A stretch of DNA of 64,000 nt. Source: Terriglobia bacterium (GTDB lineage Bacteria; Acidobacteriota; Terriglobia; Bryobacterales; Bryobacteraceae). Made by a program: the position numbers and the translations under genes. The notes below the pieces were generated by a model. It did no database searches, was not told where the DNA came from, and was given only the letters and a program-made list of their open reading frames with translations. Within the stretch, counting starts at the first letter, position 1. Each line of letters opens with the position of its first letter. The stretch spans positions 1-64,000 of the forward strand of contig JAIQFN010000022.1 of the NCBI GenBank assembly GCA_020073265.1. Direction: 5' to 3'. Below, piece after piece: positions 16,806 to 25,669 of the stretch.

Positions 16806-17455
16806 GAGTCTGTGCCGGCAAAATTCGATGGCAGTACCTTGCACCTCAAGATGGCTAGGCCCGCGCCGACGTCCGGTAAGTCAATGCATTGAAACTTTGG
16901 ATACTTAAGCAATATCGTTGAGAGGACGTTTTGTATCGACTCCGTCACTGTATCGTGCATGGTAACAAACGCGCTCGGCTTCAGCAGCGGAAGGTAGGTC
17001 TCGAAATCTGCCAACGCGGCGTTGAAGGAGTGGTCCGCATCGATGTGCAGATAGTCGATAGCGGTTGCGTTCTTGGCGAAAAAGCCCGTCGCTGCCTGGC
17101 CGGTGAGACAGCTCAGTATTACGATATCGCCAAATTGCTGCCGCAGCAGACTGCCCTCATGAATCCAGCCCATCGCTACTTCCGGTCCGCCGTAGCCGGC
17201 CTCGGGGAGCACGGCGTCCACCAAGAAGGTTTCGGCCATATCGATGCCAAGATCCATCTGCGCCTGCCGCATGAGGCAAGGGACGAAACCGCCGCCGGAA
17301 CCTAGGCACACGCACACCCGGGCGCGCGCCATGCAGGTGATGACGTAATAAATGCTCCCAGCTCCGAGCCTTTCCTCCTCAGTCCCATGTCCCGCAGCGT
17401 ATGGAACCGCAGCCAAAGCTCTTTCCGTATCCGGCTCAAAGAACAGCACAGACAC
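16802..17455 (-). CDS. Class I SAM-dependent methyltransferase
   Basis: A 217-residue protein of the Methyltransf_24/cephalosporin-hydroxylase-like type often found in sugar-modification clusters. CVCLGSGGGFVP (about residues 49-60) is the motif I loop, YLHIDADHSFNAALADFETY carries the acidic motif, and FVTMHDTV is the typical following strand. The GTG start at 17455 is the only one before the domain apart from an internal Met at 42. Its stop overlaps the next gene by 4 nt, so translation is coupled. Likely substrate is a sugar or sugar nucleotide, by context only. Confidence 0.75.
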   Translation of the reverse strand: MSVLFFEPDTERALAAVPYAAGHGTEEERLGAGSIYYVITCMARARVCVCLGSGGGFVPCLMRQAQMDLGIDMAETFLVDAVLPEAGYGGPEVAMGWIHEGSLLRQQFGDIVILSCLTGQAATGFFAKNATAIDYLHIDADHSFNAALADFETYLPLLKPSAFVTMHDTVTESIQNVLSTILLKYPKFQCIDLPDVGAGLAILRCKVLPSNFAGTDS

Positions 17456-17558
17456 TATTCTAGTGGATGCTCTGTGCTCCGCGAGTACGCGGAATAAGCG
17501 TCAGGAGCAAAGGTGGATGTGCCCGGGGTTCTCTCACGCTCTTCCGGAATCACCGGGT

Positions 17559-17771
17559 TGGCGGATCACCAGCAACACGCTGCAGAACAGCCAATGCTCG
17601 CTCAACGTCGCTAGCGCCACCGTCTCGCTCAACGGCAACTCGCTCACCCTCAATCTGCCGCTGACTTTCAAACCCGCCTTCGCCGGCTCGAAAACGGTCT
17701 ACTCGGTCGCACTCGATTCAGCCGGACCCTGGAGCGGGTGGCAGTCGCGCGGCTCCTGGACGGCGCAGTGA
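17559..17771 (+). pseudogene. 3' remnant of a secreted-protein gene
   Basis: About 70 codons ending in a stop resemble the extreme C-terminus of large acidobacterial secreted Ig/Fn3-like proteins: ITSNTLQNSQCSLNVASA, then LTLNLPLTFKPAFAGSK and SGWQSRGSWTAQ. No matching upstream part exists; the same frame runs back into sequence antisense to the methyltransferase gene. It is therefore a truncated gene end, probably left by a deletion or rearrangement. Flanking bases 17456-17558 and 17772-17941 show nothing recognisable. Confidence 0.55.
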
Positions 17772-17941
17772 TAAGCCACGCTGGCCGGTAAAGAAACGCG
17801 GCTGAAAGCGGCGACCAAACCGAAACGGCGGAGTCGGGTGGCAGCGTGGCCATGCTATAGTCATCGTTTGAATCCCGGTCACATTCGCCTGGTTTTTCGC
17901 GGAGAAGTTGGTTATTTAGGCGAGATCACGGTTCGCAGCCA

Positions 17942-20830
17942 GTGAACGACATTCACCCACACCAGCGATGGCTAGTCGGCCTCCTGAGTCTGCTCCTGAT
18001 CGGTTGTGCCATCACCTACCAGTGTTTCATGCAGCGGCAAGTTTTCTTCGATGAAGTCGGCCTGTTCAACCCGGTTTACATGTACCTGCACTACGGCAAG
18101 ATGACCTATCCGGCGCATGAACAGTTCGACACGATGTTTGTGCATCCCCCAACCCAATACTTCCTGGTCGCGCTGCTCATGCGGACCGGCCTCAGCGTTT
18201 ACCATGCCGCCGGCCTTCTTTCTGTTTTGCTTCTTGCGGTTTTCACGGCTCTCGTCATTTCGTCGCGCTGGCCATTTCCGATCCAAAGTGGATTCCTTCT
18301 GGGTGGATTCCTCGGTGCATTCGTTTGGAATGAAGCGCTCGTGTTGCGCCCGGACCTCACACTCACGCTTGCGTGGATGATCGGCCTGGTAGCCCTCGAA
18401 ACAGCGCGCTTGAATAACTGGAGCAAAACCCGCTTGACGCTCGGCGGATTTTTTCTCGCGCTAGCCACGGCGGTACATTACCCCGGCATTCTGGCCGGCG
18501 CCGGAGTCATAATTTATGCCATTTTGATGGCGCGACAGCTTGGCAGGAAAGCAGCCCGGCCGATTGCCTGGATGATAGCAGGCGCCTCCACCGTCGCCGT
18601 CCCCTATCTTGTGCTGTTTCTTGTTCCACATCTCCGGGATATCCTCGCATTTTCGCTTTCAATTCAGAACAGCGCTCCGCCCGGAACCGCCTTTCAGCAT
18701 CATATGGAGGCGTATAAGTATTGGGATGGCGTCAAGCCCGAGTTCATGAGTCTTCGGCCCTTCACCACCCTCATTACAGAACCACTGTTCCGCTGGTCCA
18801 TTCCGGCGGCTTTTGTGGGACCTCCGCTGTTGTTGCTGCTGCCGGAGACGCGCGTCTTGGGCCTGGCCGCTCTACCGCATCTCCTCTTCATTCTTTTCGG
18901 AGCCCGGCATAAACAGACTAATTTCACCGGATATTTTGCGCCTGAGATAGTCCTCTATCTGATGGCTCTCTTTAGCCTGAGCTGGACCACGCTCTTCGCG
19001 TTTCTTCGTAAACTTGGACGCGCCCGGATCACCCTGCTCGCGTCGCTTACCATCACTGGAATTGGAGCCGCTGCCGCACTTACCGAAAAACCGGCTGTGG
19101 TCGTAAAGCAAGTCACACTCACGCCGGGCATCTACGACTTCGAAGTGGGCCACGCCGCCGGCAGAGACATGCTCGGTCCGGATGCCGTGGTTGGAACATC
19201 CAGCGCCGGCGTATGGTATACCAGCGGCGCCACGCAGCTTTACATGATCATGCCGGACGTCAACTACCCTCCCGATATCCGCTGTCTCGATCTCCGGAAG
19301 TATTTTGGTTCATTCGACGCCCTGGCGGTCGATCCCCACCGGTCCTGGTCCACTGGCAACCGGCAGAGAGAAAACATCACTTCTTCCTATGCGGACGGCC
19401 AGCTTCAGCTGCGCGGATTTTTCTTCGCGGATCGCCGTGACTATTATCAGTCCTTCCTGTCGTACATGCTGTACGCGTTGAAGCCCGCTCAACCGCTGGT
19501 GGGCTACTCAGCGAAGGGAGAAACAATCTCTCGCTTCCAGCAGGATGCCGCCGGGGATCAGGTGTACTTGTCGGCGCTATGCCCCACCTTCTATGCCGAA
19601 CGCCACGGCCCACTGGACAACACGGACCTGAAACTGGACTCCTATGCGGCTTTTTTTCGCCCCATCTCCAGCGGCGAGGACCCCCAACTGGCGAAGGATC
19701 ACAGTCTCCGCAGCACCATCGTGACGCTGATCGCAAACCAACAGCGCTTCGAGAAAGAAATCCGCCCGGCACTGCATGCTTGTGCCATTCGCGACGAAGT
19801 CGCCGGCCGCCTGACCACTCAGGACCTCCGCGCCTTCGTTCGACAGTCCCAAAAGAGCGATCAGACCGTTCATTTCCATCGCACCTTCCCAGAGCTTGAA
19901 AAAGCCGTGGCACAGACGCCCCGGCGCAAGGACCTGTTGATCTCTCCCGGGCTTCCGGGTTCCTGTGGGACCGCCACCGTCTCGGCCCGCCCATTGCCAA
20001 CCGACCCCGCGCTGTTTGAGAAGCGTCCGGCTGCCCTTACCTTTTCCATGCCAGGCGCGTTACGGTTAGACTCGCTCAAGCTCGCTTATGACAAGGCCGC
20101 GATTCGACGTACCTCTCCGATTCAGATCACGACTTCCGCCGAGCAGTGGTCCTACGCCGCCTCTATTCCCATCGTGCTCGACCGGGTTCGCGGATCCAAC
20201 CGCGTGATTCACATTCGCGGACGGGTTACGAACGGACAGATCGGCATCGGAATTCTGAACCACCAGACCAATTCTTTCCAGCGCGAGGAGTATTTTGAGC
20301 CTTCCCAGAACGCGCGAGACATCTACATCCCAATTCCCGCGCCGGAACAGGCCGACGACTTGATCATCCGCAATACCTCGGAAACCGGCGTCCCTTCCGG
20401 GTTTGCCCTGGAGGCCAGCGAGATCCTGGCCGCCGCCCACCAGATCGACTCCTGCGCATGGCTCCAGGAGATCACTTCGGCCTACAGCCGCGCGTCCGTC
20501 AAACGCGGCAACCCGGTGGAGGTAACCACGGCCCCCGAACAGGGGGCCTATGCGGCGGCCATGCCCATTCGCTGCCGTGCCCGCTCTTCCGGCGTGGTTA
20601 TCAGAATCAGGGCTCGCGTTGCGAGCGGCGAGATCGGGTTCGGGCTGCTTTCGGCGGACCGTCAATCTTTTCCGGTCGAACAGTTTCAAGGACCATCTGA
20701 TCAACCGCTTGAGATTCTGCTGCCACTGCCGGCCACGCCTCTCAGCAGCCTGATCGTTCGCAACGTGGCGCCTACTGGAACGGCTTCTACAGTCTTCATC
20801 GAGAGCATCGAAACATGGAAACTCGAGTAA
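17942..20830 (+). CDS. GT-C (ArnT/PMT-like) membrane glycosyltransferase with two C-terminal modules
   Basis: A 962-residue integral membrane protein. About ten hydrophobic helices occupy the first ~380 residues. The first external loop carries the acidic pair typical of GT-C enzymes (FFDEVGLFNP, about residues 35-44), then MTYPAHEQFDTMFVHPPTQY, shared with the next two genes. A soluble region follows (YTSGATQLYMIMPDVNYPPDI, residues ~420-690), and the C-terminus has two copies of a beta-module (IHIRGRVTNGQIGIGILN and IRIRARVASGEIGFGLLS). Such enzymes use polyprenyl-phosphate sugars to glycosylate lipids or proteins outside the membrane; substrates here are unknown. GTG start, weak ribosome site. 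Confidence 0.75.
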   Translation: MNDIHPHQRWLVGLLSLLLIGCAITYQCFMQRQVFFDEVGLFNPVYMYLHYGKMTYPAHEQFDTMFVHPPTQYFLVALLMRTGLSVYHAAGLLSVLLLAVFTALVISSRWPFPIQSGFLLGGFLGAFVWNEALVLRPDLTLTLAWMIGLVALETARLNNWSKTRLTLGGFFLALATAVHYPGILAGAGVIIYAILMARQLGRKAARPIAWMIAGASTVAVPYLVLFLVPHLRDILAFSLSIQNSAPPGTAFQHHMEAYKYWDGVKPEFMSLRPFTTLITEPLFRWSIPAAFVGPPLLLLLPETRVLGLAALPHLLFILFGARHKQTNFTGYFAPEIVLYLMALFSLSWTTLFAFLRKLGRARITLLASLTITGIGAAAALTEKPAVVVKQVTLTPGIYDFEVGHAAGRDMLGPDAVVGTSSAGVWYTSGATQLYMIMPDVNYPPDIRCLDLRKYFGSFDALAVDPHRSWSTGNRQRENITSSYADGQLQLRGFFFADRRDYYQSFLSYMLYALKPAQPLVGYSAKGETISRFQQDAAGDQVYLSALCPTFYAERHGPLDNTDLKLDSYAAFFRPISSGEDPQLAKDHSLRSTIVTLIANQQRFEKEIRPALHACAIRDEVAGRLTTQDLRAFVRQSQKSDQTVHFHRTFPELEKAVAQTPRRKDLLISPGLPGSCGTATVSARPLPTDPALFEKRPAALTFSMPGALRLDSLKLAYDKAAIRRTSPIQITTSAEQWSYAASIPIVLDRVRGSNRVIHIRGRVTNGQIGIGILNHQTNSFQREEYFEPSQNARDIYIPIPAPEQADDLIIRNTSETGVPSGFALEASEILAAAHQIDSCAWLQEITSAYSRASVKRGNPVEVTTAPEQGAYAAAMPIRCRARSSGVVIRIRARVASGEIGFGLLSADRQSFPVEQFQGPSDQPLEILLPLPATPLSSLIVRNVAPTGTASTVFIESIETWKLE

Positions 20831-20833
20831 GTA

Positions 20834-20850
20834 TCCCGGATCATCCGGGA
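20834..20850. repeat. Perfect palindrome after the first GT-C gene
   Basis: TCCCGGAT-C-ATCCGGGA lies 3 nt after the stop codon, in the 58-bp gap before the second GT-C gene. It can form a 6-bp stem with a 5-nt loop but has no U-tract. Possible mRNA-stabilising or attenuating hairpin. Confidence 0.35.
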
Positions 20851-20888
20851 CTCCGCGCTTCGGCCATGCAGACTCCACGTCACTGACC

Positions 20889-23288
20889 ATGCGTGCCTCC
20901 GTGAGCCAACCCAACCACACCAACACGAGTGCCGCTTCTGCCGGATTGACCGGCAACAGCACCTGGCATCGCGTTGCGGTGCTCTTCACCGCGGCGTGCC
21001 TGGTCCTTCTGGCATTCCTCTACAGCTTCTTCATGGACCGCGCCGACGAGTTTGACGAGCTGGTGTTAGCGAATCCCATCCACACCTATCTCTACGGCCC
21101 GCGCATGACCTACCCGGCCCATGGACAGCCCGACTATATGGTGGTGCACCCTCCTACCCACTATGCCGTGCTTGCCAATCTCATGCGCGCGGGACTAGAC
21201 CTCTTTCACGCCGCCGGCCTCCCGATATTCCTGCTGTTCCTCCTGGCCGTCGTTCTCCTGGTCACAGGTGGTTTCTCTTTCGAGATCAAGTTAGCGCTGC
21301 TGTTCGGCCTCTACACCGGAATTTTCGTCTGGGGACATTTCCGCGATGTGCGCCCCGACTTGCACGTGGCGGCCGCCTGGCTCTGCGGCCTGGTGTCCCT
21401 GGAAGCTGCGCGCTTGAGCCGCTGGAGCACATGGCGGTTGACCCTCGGCGCCTTCCTGGTCACTTATGCCTCCGGGCTGCACTACCCGGCCTGTTTCGCC
21501 TTTCTGTCCGGTGTCGTGTACGCCATTTGGTGCGTCCGCGATCTTGGATGGCGCCGCGGTTGGATACGTGTCGCCGCGATGTCCGCTGCGTCGGCGGTAT
21601 TCGCACTTCCATTTTTTTCCTGGTTCGTCGTACCGCTTTGGCGCGAGATCCTGGACTTCGTTCGAATCGTGGGTAAACAAACCTTCGTCTCGCCCTGGAA
21701 ACTGCACCTCGAAACATACGCGTATTGGTGGAATCATCCCGAGCTTCCCGGCGCATTTCATGCCTGGCGAAACCGGCCACTCATTGCCCTGCTGACTGCG
21801 CCGATATTTGCCTGGCGGATTCCCGCCGCCATCGTTGGCCCGGCTGTCCTGGTCTGGTTCAAGACCGCCAGGGGCATGGCGCTGGCCGCGGCTCCCCAGC
21901 TTGCTTTCTTGCTGTTCTTTGTCGGCGGCCAGGGAAAAAACTATACCAATACCGGCTACTATGTGCCCGAAATAACGATCTATCTGACCGGCCTTGTCAC
22001 TGCCATCTTGATCCTCGCGGGAAGGCTTCTGGGACGTTGGACTGCCAACCGATCCAAGGCGCCTGGGGCGTTGCTTCCCGCGTTCCTGATCACCGCGGCC
22101 GCGTTGACCCAGGTTCCGAATAGCATGGCGCAAAGATTCGCGCTCACTCCCAGACTGGGGTACGAAGACCTGCTGCGCGCCGCCGGCCATGAGATTCTAG
22201 GCCCGGGAGCGTCGGTAGCAAGTCAGTCGCCCACCATGTGGTATCACTCCGGCGCTGAACATTATTACTTCCTCAATTCCGACTTGATGTACCCGGGCGA
22301 CATCTCAGGCATCGATCTGCCTCAGTATTTTTCTCACTTCGATGCGATCGGCATTGCGCCCGACAACAGCGGCATAACCTGGAATCGGCAGCGCAAATCG
22401 GAAACCGAGTGGTATGTCGATGGACTGCTGAAATTGCGCGGGTTCGTCATCGCCGGCGGCAACCTGTCTTATCTGCTGGCCGGCGCTCAACCATCGCATG
22501 CCGTGATGGGTTTTTGCTACGACTACCAACACAAGCGTTTGTGGCGCTTCACCGAAGGCCAGCCGGCCAATGCCGTCCTGGTTCTGTTCCACGGACCCGC
22601 TTCAAAGATCGCATTCGAGCCGGCATTGAACGACACCACCTGGGGGTATCAATCCTTTCGAATGGCCGGTGAAAAACCCGCGACCCGCGGAGATGAAATT
22701 CTGCAAGCATCCGTCATCCCTGTCGAACACTATGCCGCCGCCTCAGCCGCGCTCCAGAAGTATCACGTCGTAGAACAATTTCGCGGCCGCGTAGAAGCGG
22801 TTAGTATTGCATCCATGTTCGACTCGATCGATCGCGGCAAATGGCCACTGGATCTCCCGCGAACCCTGCCCGAACTGGAGGCTCTGGTGGCCAGTCCAGC
22901 CGGACCGGCCATGCTGCCCACCTATAGCGCGCTGGTGCCGCAGGCCGAAGTCTCCCCGGACCGCATCCGCGTATCGGCATCCAAGCTTCAGTGGGAACTG
23001 GTCGCCCGAAGCAATCCCATGGCATTGGAGCCAGGCGTAAGTTACCGGGTCTCTTTCCAGCTTGGAATCTCCCACGGCGGCGTGGCCGTCAACGTCATGA
23101 GTCCCGATTTGCGCCAGTTCCAATTCCAGCTGCAGCGCCGTTATCCTCAAAAGACGTGGCCTGAGAGCTTCGTCTTCACTCCCAAGGATTCGGCCGGGGT
23201 CCTCACGTTCGGCGCCTTGAACGAACGCCCGGGCCGGTCTTCCTTTGAGCTGCGCGGTCTCAAGATCGAGCGCGTTGTAGTGAAATAG
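20889..23288 (+). CDS. GT-C membrane glycosyltransferase paralogue 2
   Basis: A 799-residue paralogue of the preceding protein. The acidic loop is ADEFDELVLANPIHTYLYG (about residues 51-69), followed by MTYPAHGQPDYMVVHPPTHY. Roughly ten transmembrane helices lie between residues 30 and 400; the soluble segment with MWYHSGAEHYYFLNSDLMYP corresponds to the same region in the paralogues. The C-terminal ~110 residues (from VSASKLQWELVARSNPM) are a single divergent beta-module. The gene begins 58 bp after the previous stop, and the next begins 4 nt after its own stop, so the three form an operon. Confidence 0.75.
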   Translation: MRASVSQPNHTNTSAASAGLTGNSTWHRVAVLFTAACLVLLAFLYSFFMDRADEFDELVLANPIHTYLYGPRMTYPAHGQPDYMVVHPPTHYAVLANLMRAGLDLFHAAGLPIFLLFLLAVVLLVTGGFSFEIKLALLFGLYTGIFVWGHFRDVRPDLHVAAAWLCGLVSLEAARLSRWSTWRLTLGAFLVTYASGLHYPACFAFLSGVVYAIWCVRDLGWRRGWIRVAAMSAASAVFALPFFSWFVVPLWREILDFVRIVGKQTFVSPWKLHLETYAYWWNHPELPGAFHAWRNRPLIALLTAPIFAWRIPAAIVGPAVLVWFKTARGMALAAAPQLAFLLFFVGGQGKNYTNTGYYVPEITIYLTGLVTAILILAGRLLGRWTANRSKAPGALLPAFLITAAALTQVPNSMAQRFALTPRLGYEDLLRAAGHEILGPGASVASQSPTMWYHSGAEHYYFLNSDLMYPGDISGIDLPQYFSHFDAIGIAPDNSGITWNRQRKSETEWYVDGLLKLRGFVIAGGNLSYLLAGAQPSHAVMGFCYDYQHKRLWRFTEGQPANAVLVLFHGPASKIAFEPALNDTTWGYQSFRMAGEKPATRGDEILQASVIPVEHYAAASAALQKYHVVEQFRGRVEAVSIASMFDSIDRGKWPLDLPRTLPELEALVASPAGPAMLPTYSALVPQAEVSPDRIRVSASKLQWELVARSNPMALEPGVSYRVSFQLGISHGGVAVNVMSPDLRQFQFQLQRRYPQKTWPESFVFTPKDSAGVLTFGALNERPGRSSFELRGLKIERVVVK

Positions 23289-23292
23289 ACCA

Positions 23293-25665
23293 ATGTCGAC
23301 GCCCGCACCATTTCGGCCGGAGTTCACGCCTGGATCTTTAGCCCTTTGGATCTCGGCCCTGACGATGACCGTGCTCGTTGTCGCTCATCTGTATGTCCTG
23401 GAGCGGCCGGTCAAAAGTGACGAGGGCGGATTCTTGAACCCAGTCCTGGAGTTTCTCCACACCGGCCGAGTGGTCTACCCGGCGCATGGACCCGAACACG
23501 CGCAGACCATGATCGTGCATCCGCCGGTGCACTATCGGCTGACGGGCCTATTGATGAAAACCGGCCTGAACTTCTACCCGGCAGCCGTCACGATAGTCCT
23601 GATCGTCTGGATGGCTTTCATAGCGGCGATGCTTACCGCGCCTTGGCCGGATCTGCTCAAGCTCAGTTTTCTGATCGCAGCCTTCATCCCCAACTTCGTG
23701 CTCATCGATCTGGATCCCAGCCGGTCCGAACTGCAGATGGCCATCGCGTGGCTCACCGCGCTGGTCTTGCTGGAAAGCTCGCGGCTGACGAGCTGGGGAA
23801 AGTTAAAGCTGTTTTTGGGAAGCTTCCTGCTGGCCTATGCATCCGGTCTGCATTACTTTGCGTTGCCGGCTTCCGCGGGTCTGTTGGTCTACGCCGTCTG
23901 GATGCTCCGCGACCTTGGGTGGAGAGCCGGAAGCCGCCGCGGGCTCTTCCTGGTTGCCGGAGCCGCGATGTTCTTCGTTCCCTACCTGCTGCTTTTTCTT
24001 GTTCCGGAATACTCCGCCATCCGGCAGTTGATCGCCGCCCTGAATGCCGCCAGCGGGCCGCTGGAAGGGCTGCGCGGCGGTATCTGGAAAGCCTTTCAGG
24101 AGCACCGTCAGACCTACCCCGCGTCGTACGGATTCATTTTCCCTTCGCCGGAGGAATACAGGTCCGTCTTTCTTCTTTTGCTGAAGCCGTTCCTGTTACG
24201 AGGCATCCCGGTAGTGTTCGTATCCACCCCTCTGTTACTCCTGTGGCGCGAGACCCGTGGACTGGCGATTGCCGCTCTTCCCTTCCAGCTTTCACTACTG
24301 CTTTTCTTTCACCACAAGAGCGTTCCGTACTACCGCGGCGAGTTCAGCGTGTTCTATGCGGGTCTGCTGGCGCTCCTGCTCTGCGGCCTGGATTGGATCT
24401 GGAGACGCAGTCTGGGTACTCGCGGTCTGGCTTGGTGGACGGCGGCCGCCGGCCTGGCTGCTTCCATCGTCCTGGTCGCCGATAGCCGCGTGTGGCAGAT
24501 TCGCGACGGCGCCGTTTTTGTCGATGAACTCGCTCTGGCACGAGCCGCGGGGAAGGCCGTGCTCGGAAACAGCGCCGTCGTCGGTGGCCGGTCCGTCTGC
24601 TTGTGGTATACCTCCGGGGCTCGCTACTATCGCAACTTCGTCAGCGATCTCTTGTATCCGCCGGACATATCCAACCTCGACGTCCGCGCCTTTTTCGATA
24701 CCTTCGACAGTGTCGCCGAAGAACCCGCTGGGAGTTGGCTCACCTACAACCGGCAAAAGCTGGGAATTCCATCCTGGTACGTGAACGGAACGCTGCAACT
24801 CCAGGGATTCTACGCGGGACGCGTTCAACGCGGCTGGCAATACAGCTACTACCTCGCCGGAACTGGAAAAAAACGCCCGCTGCAAGCCTACTTTTGGAGA
24901 GGCCGCAAGTTCTTCCGCTTCCTCGAGGACCCGGACGGATCTTCCGCCGTCATGAGCATCGTCAGTCCGCACGGGCGCGCTTGGCTGTCTCTGGGCAATG
25001 AGGGACTCTACCTCATGGCCGTGGCAATCCCGCCCGACGAGCAAACCTACGTCACCTTCCACGTCGTCTCCAGGGACCAGGCCGTCGCATTCCAGAACCA
25101 CCCTGCGCCGAACAGCCAGGTCCGGGAAGTAGTCTTTGGCCGCGTCCAGCCGGTTGACCCAGCGGCGCTGCTTAGCACGGTGGACTACCACCGGGAAATG
25201 GCGCAGATTTTCTATACCACTCCGGAGTTGCTGGCGACTCAAGTCACTGCCGGCGCCGGCCAGGCGATACCCTTGCGGAATGTCCTGCCCGGCGGCCCCA
25301 CCGTCGCCTCGGACGGCAACAACCCCGCTCTCCGATACATAAGCCCGCCGGTCGCCTCGGCGGGACTGCTCTACTCGCCGGAAATCGACCTGAAAGACCC
25401 GGGCGCCTACCTCCTGAGTTTTCGGCTGAGGATTCGCTCCGGAAAGCTGGCTATCACCGTAATCGATCCACAGACCCATTCCAACCTCGCTCAGCTAATC
25501 CGCTATCATTCCCAACCAGCCCTAACCGAGAGCGTGCTGCTCGGGCCGCAAATCCATAGCCTTCAGGTCCTGATATGGGCGAACAATGCGAAAGCAGAAA
25601 AGACGGACTTCGAGATCGCGGGATTGCAGTTCGCTCAAGCGCGACGGAATGATCGGCGGAATTAA
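23293..25665 (+). CDS. GT-C membrane glycosyltransferase paralogue 3
   Basis: A 790-residue third member of the tandem family. The acidic loop is VKSDEGGFLNPVLEFLHTG, then VVYPAHGPEHAQTMIVHPPVHY, so the DE pair and the VHPP.HY motif are conserved in all three. Membrane helices fill residues ~15-400; the external region carries LWYTSGARYYRNFVSDLLYP; a C-terminal beta-rich domain (FRLRIRSGKLAITVIDP) corresponds to the modules of paralogues 1 and 2. It is convergent with the Dpm1-like GT2 gene, with only 4 bp between the stops. Donor is probably a polyprenyl-linked sugar, by family. Confidence 0.75.
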   Translation: MSTPAPFRPEFTPGSLALWISALTMTVLVVAHLYVLERPVKSDEGGFLNPVLEFLHTGRVVYPAHGPEHAQTMIVHPPVHYRLTGLLMKTGLNFYPAAVTIVLIVWMAFIAAMLTAPWPDLLKLSFLIAAFIPNFVLIDLDPSRSELQMAIAWLTALVLLESSRLTSWGKLKLFLGSFLLAYASGLHYFALPASAGLLVYAVWMLRDLGWRAGSRRGLFLVAGAAMFFVPYLLLFLVPEYSAIRQLIAALNAASGPLEGLRGGIWKAFQEHRQTYPASYGFIFPSPEEYRSVFLLLLKPFLLRGIPVVFVSTPLLLLWRETRGLAIAALPFQLSLLLFFHHKSVPYYRGEFSVFYAGLLALLLCGLDWIWRRSLGTRGLAWWTAAAGLAASIVLVADSRVWQIRDGAVFVDELALARAAGKAVLGNSAVVGGRSVCLWYTSGARYYRNFVSDLLYPPDISNLDVRAFFDTFDSVAEEPAGSWLTYNRQKLGIPSWYVNGTLQLQGFYAGRVQRGWQYSYYLAGTGKKRPLQAYFWRGRKFFRFLEDPDGSSAVMSIVSPHGRAWLSLGNEGLYLMAVAIPPDEQTYVTFHVVSRDQAVAFQNHPAPNSQVREVVFGRVQPVDPAALLSTVDYHREMAQIFYTTPELLATQVTAGAGQAIPLRNVLPGGPTVASDGNNPALRYISPPVASAGLLYSPEIDLKDPGAYLLSFRLRIRSGKLAITVIDPQTHSNLAQLIRYHSQPALTESVLLGPQIHSLQVLIWANNAKAEKTDFEIAGLQFAQARRNDRRN

Positions 25666-25669
25666 CCCG

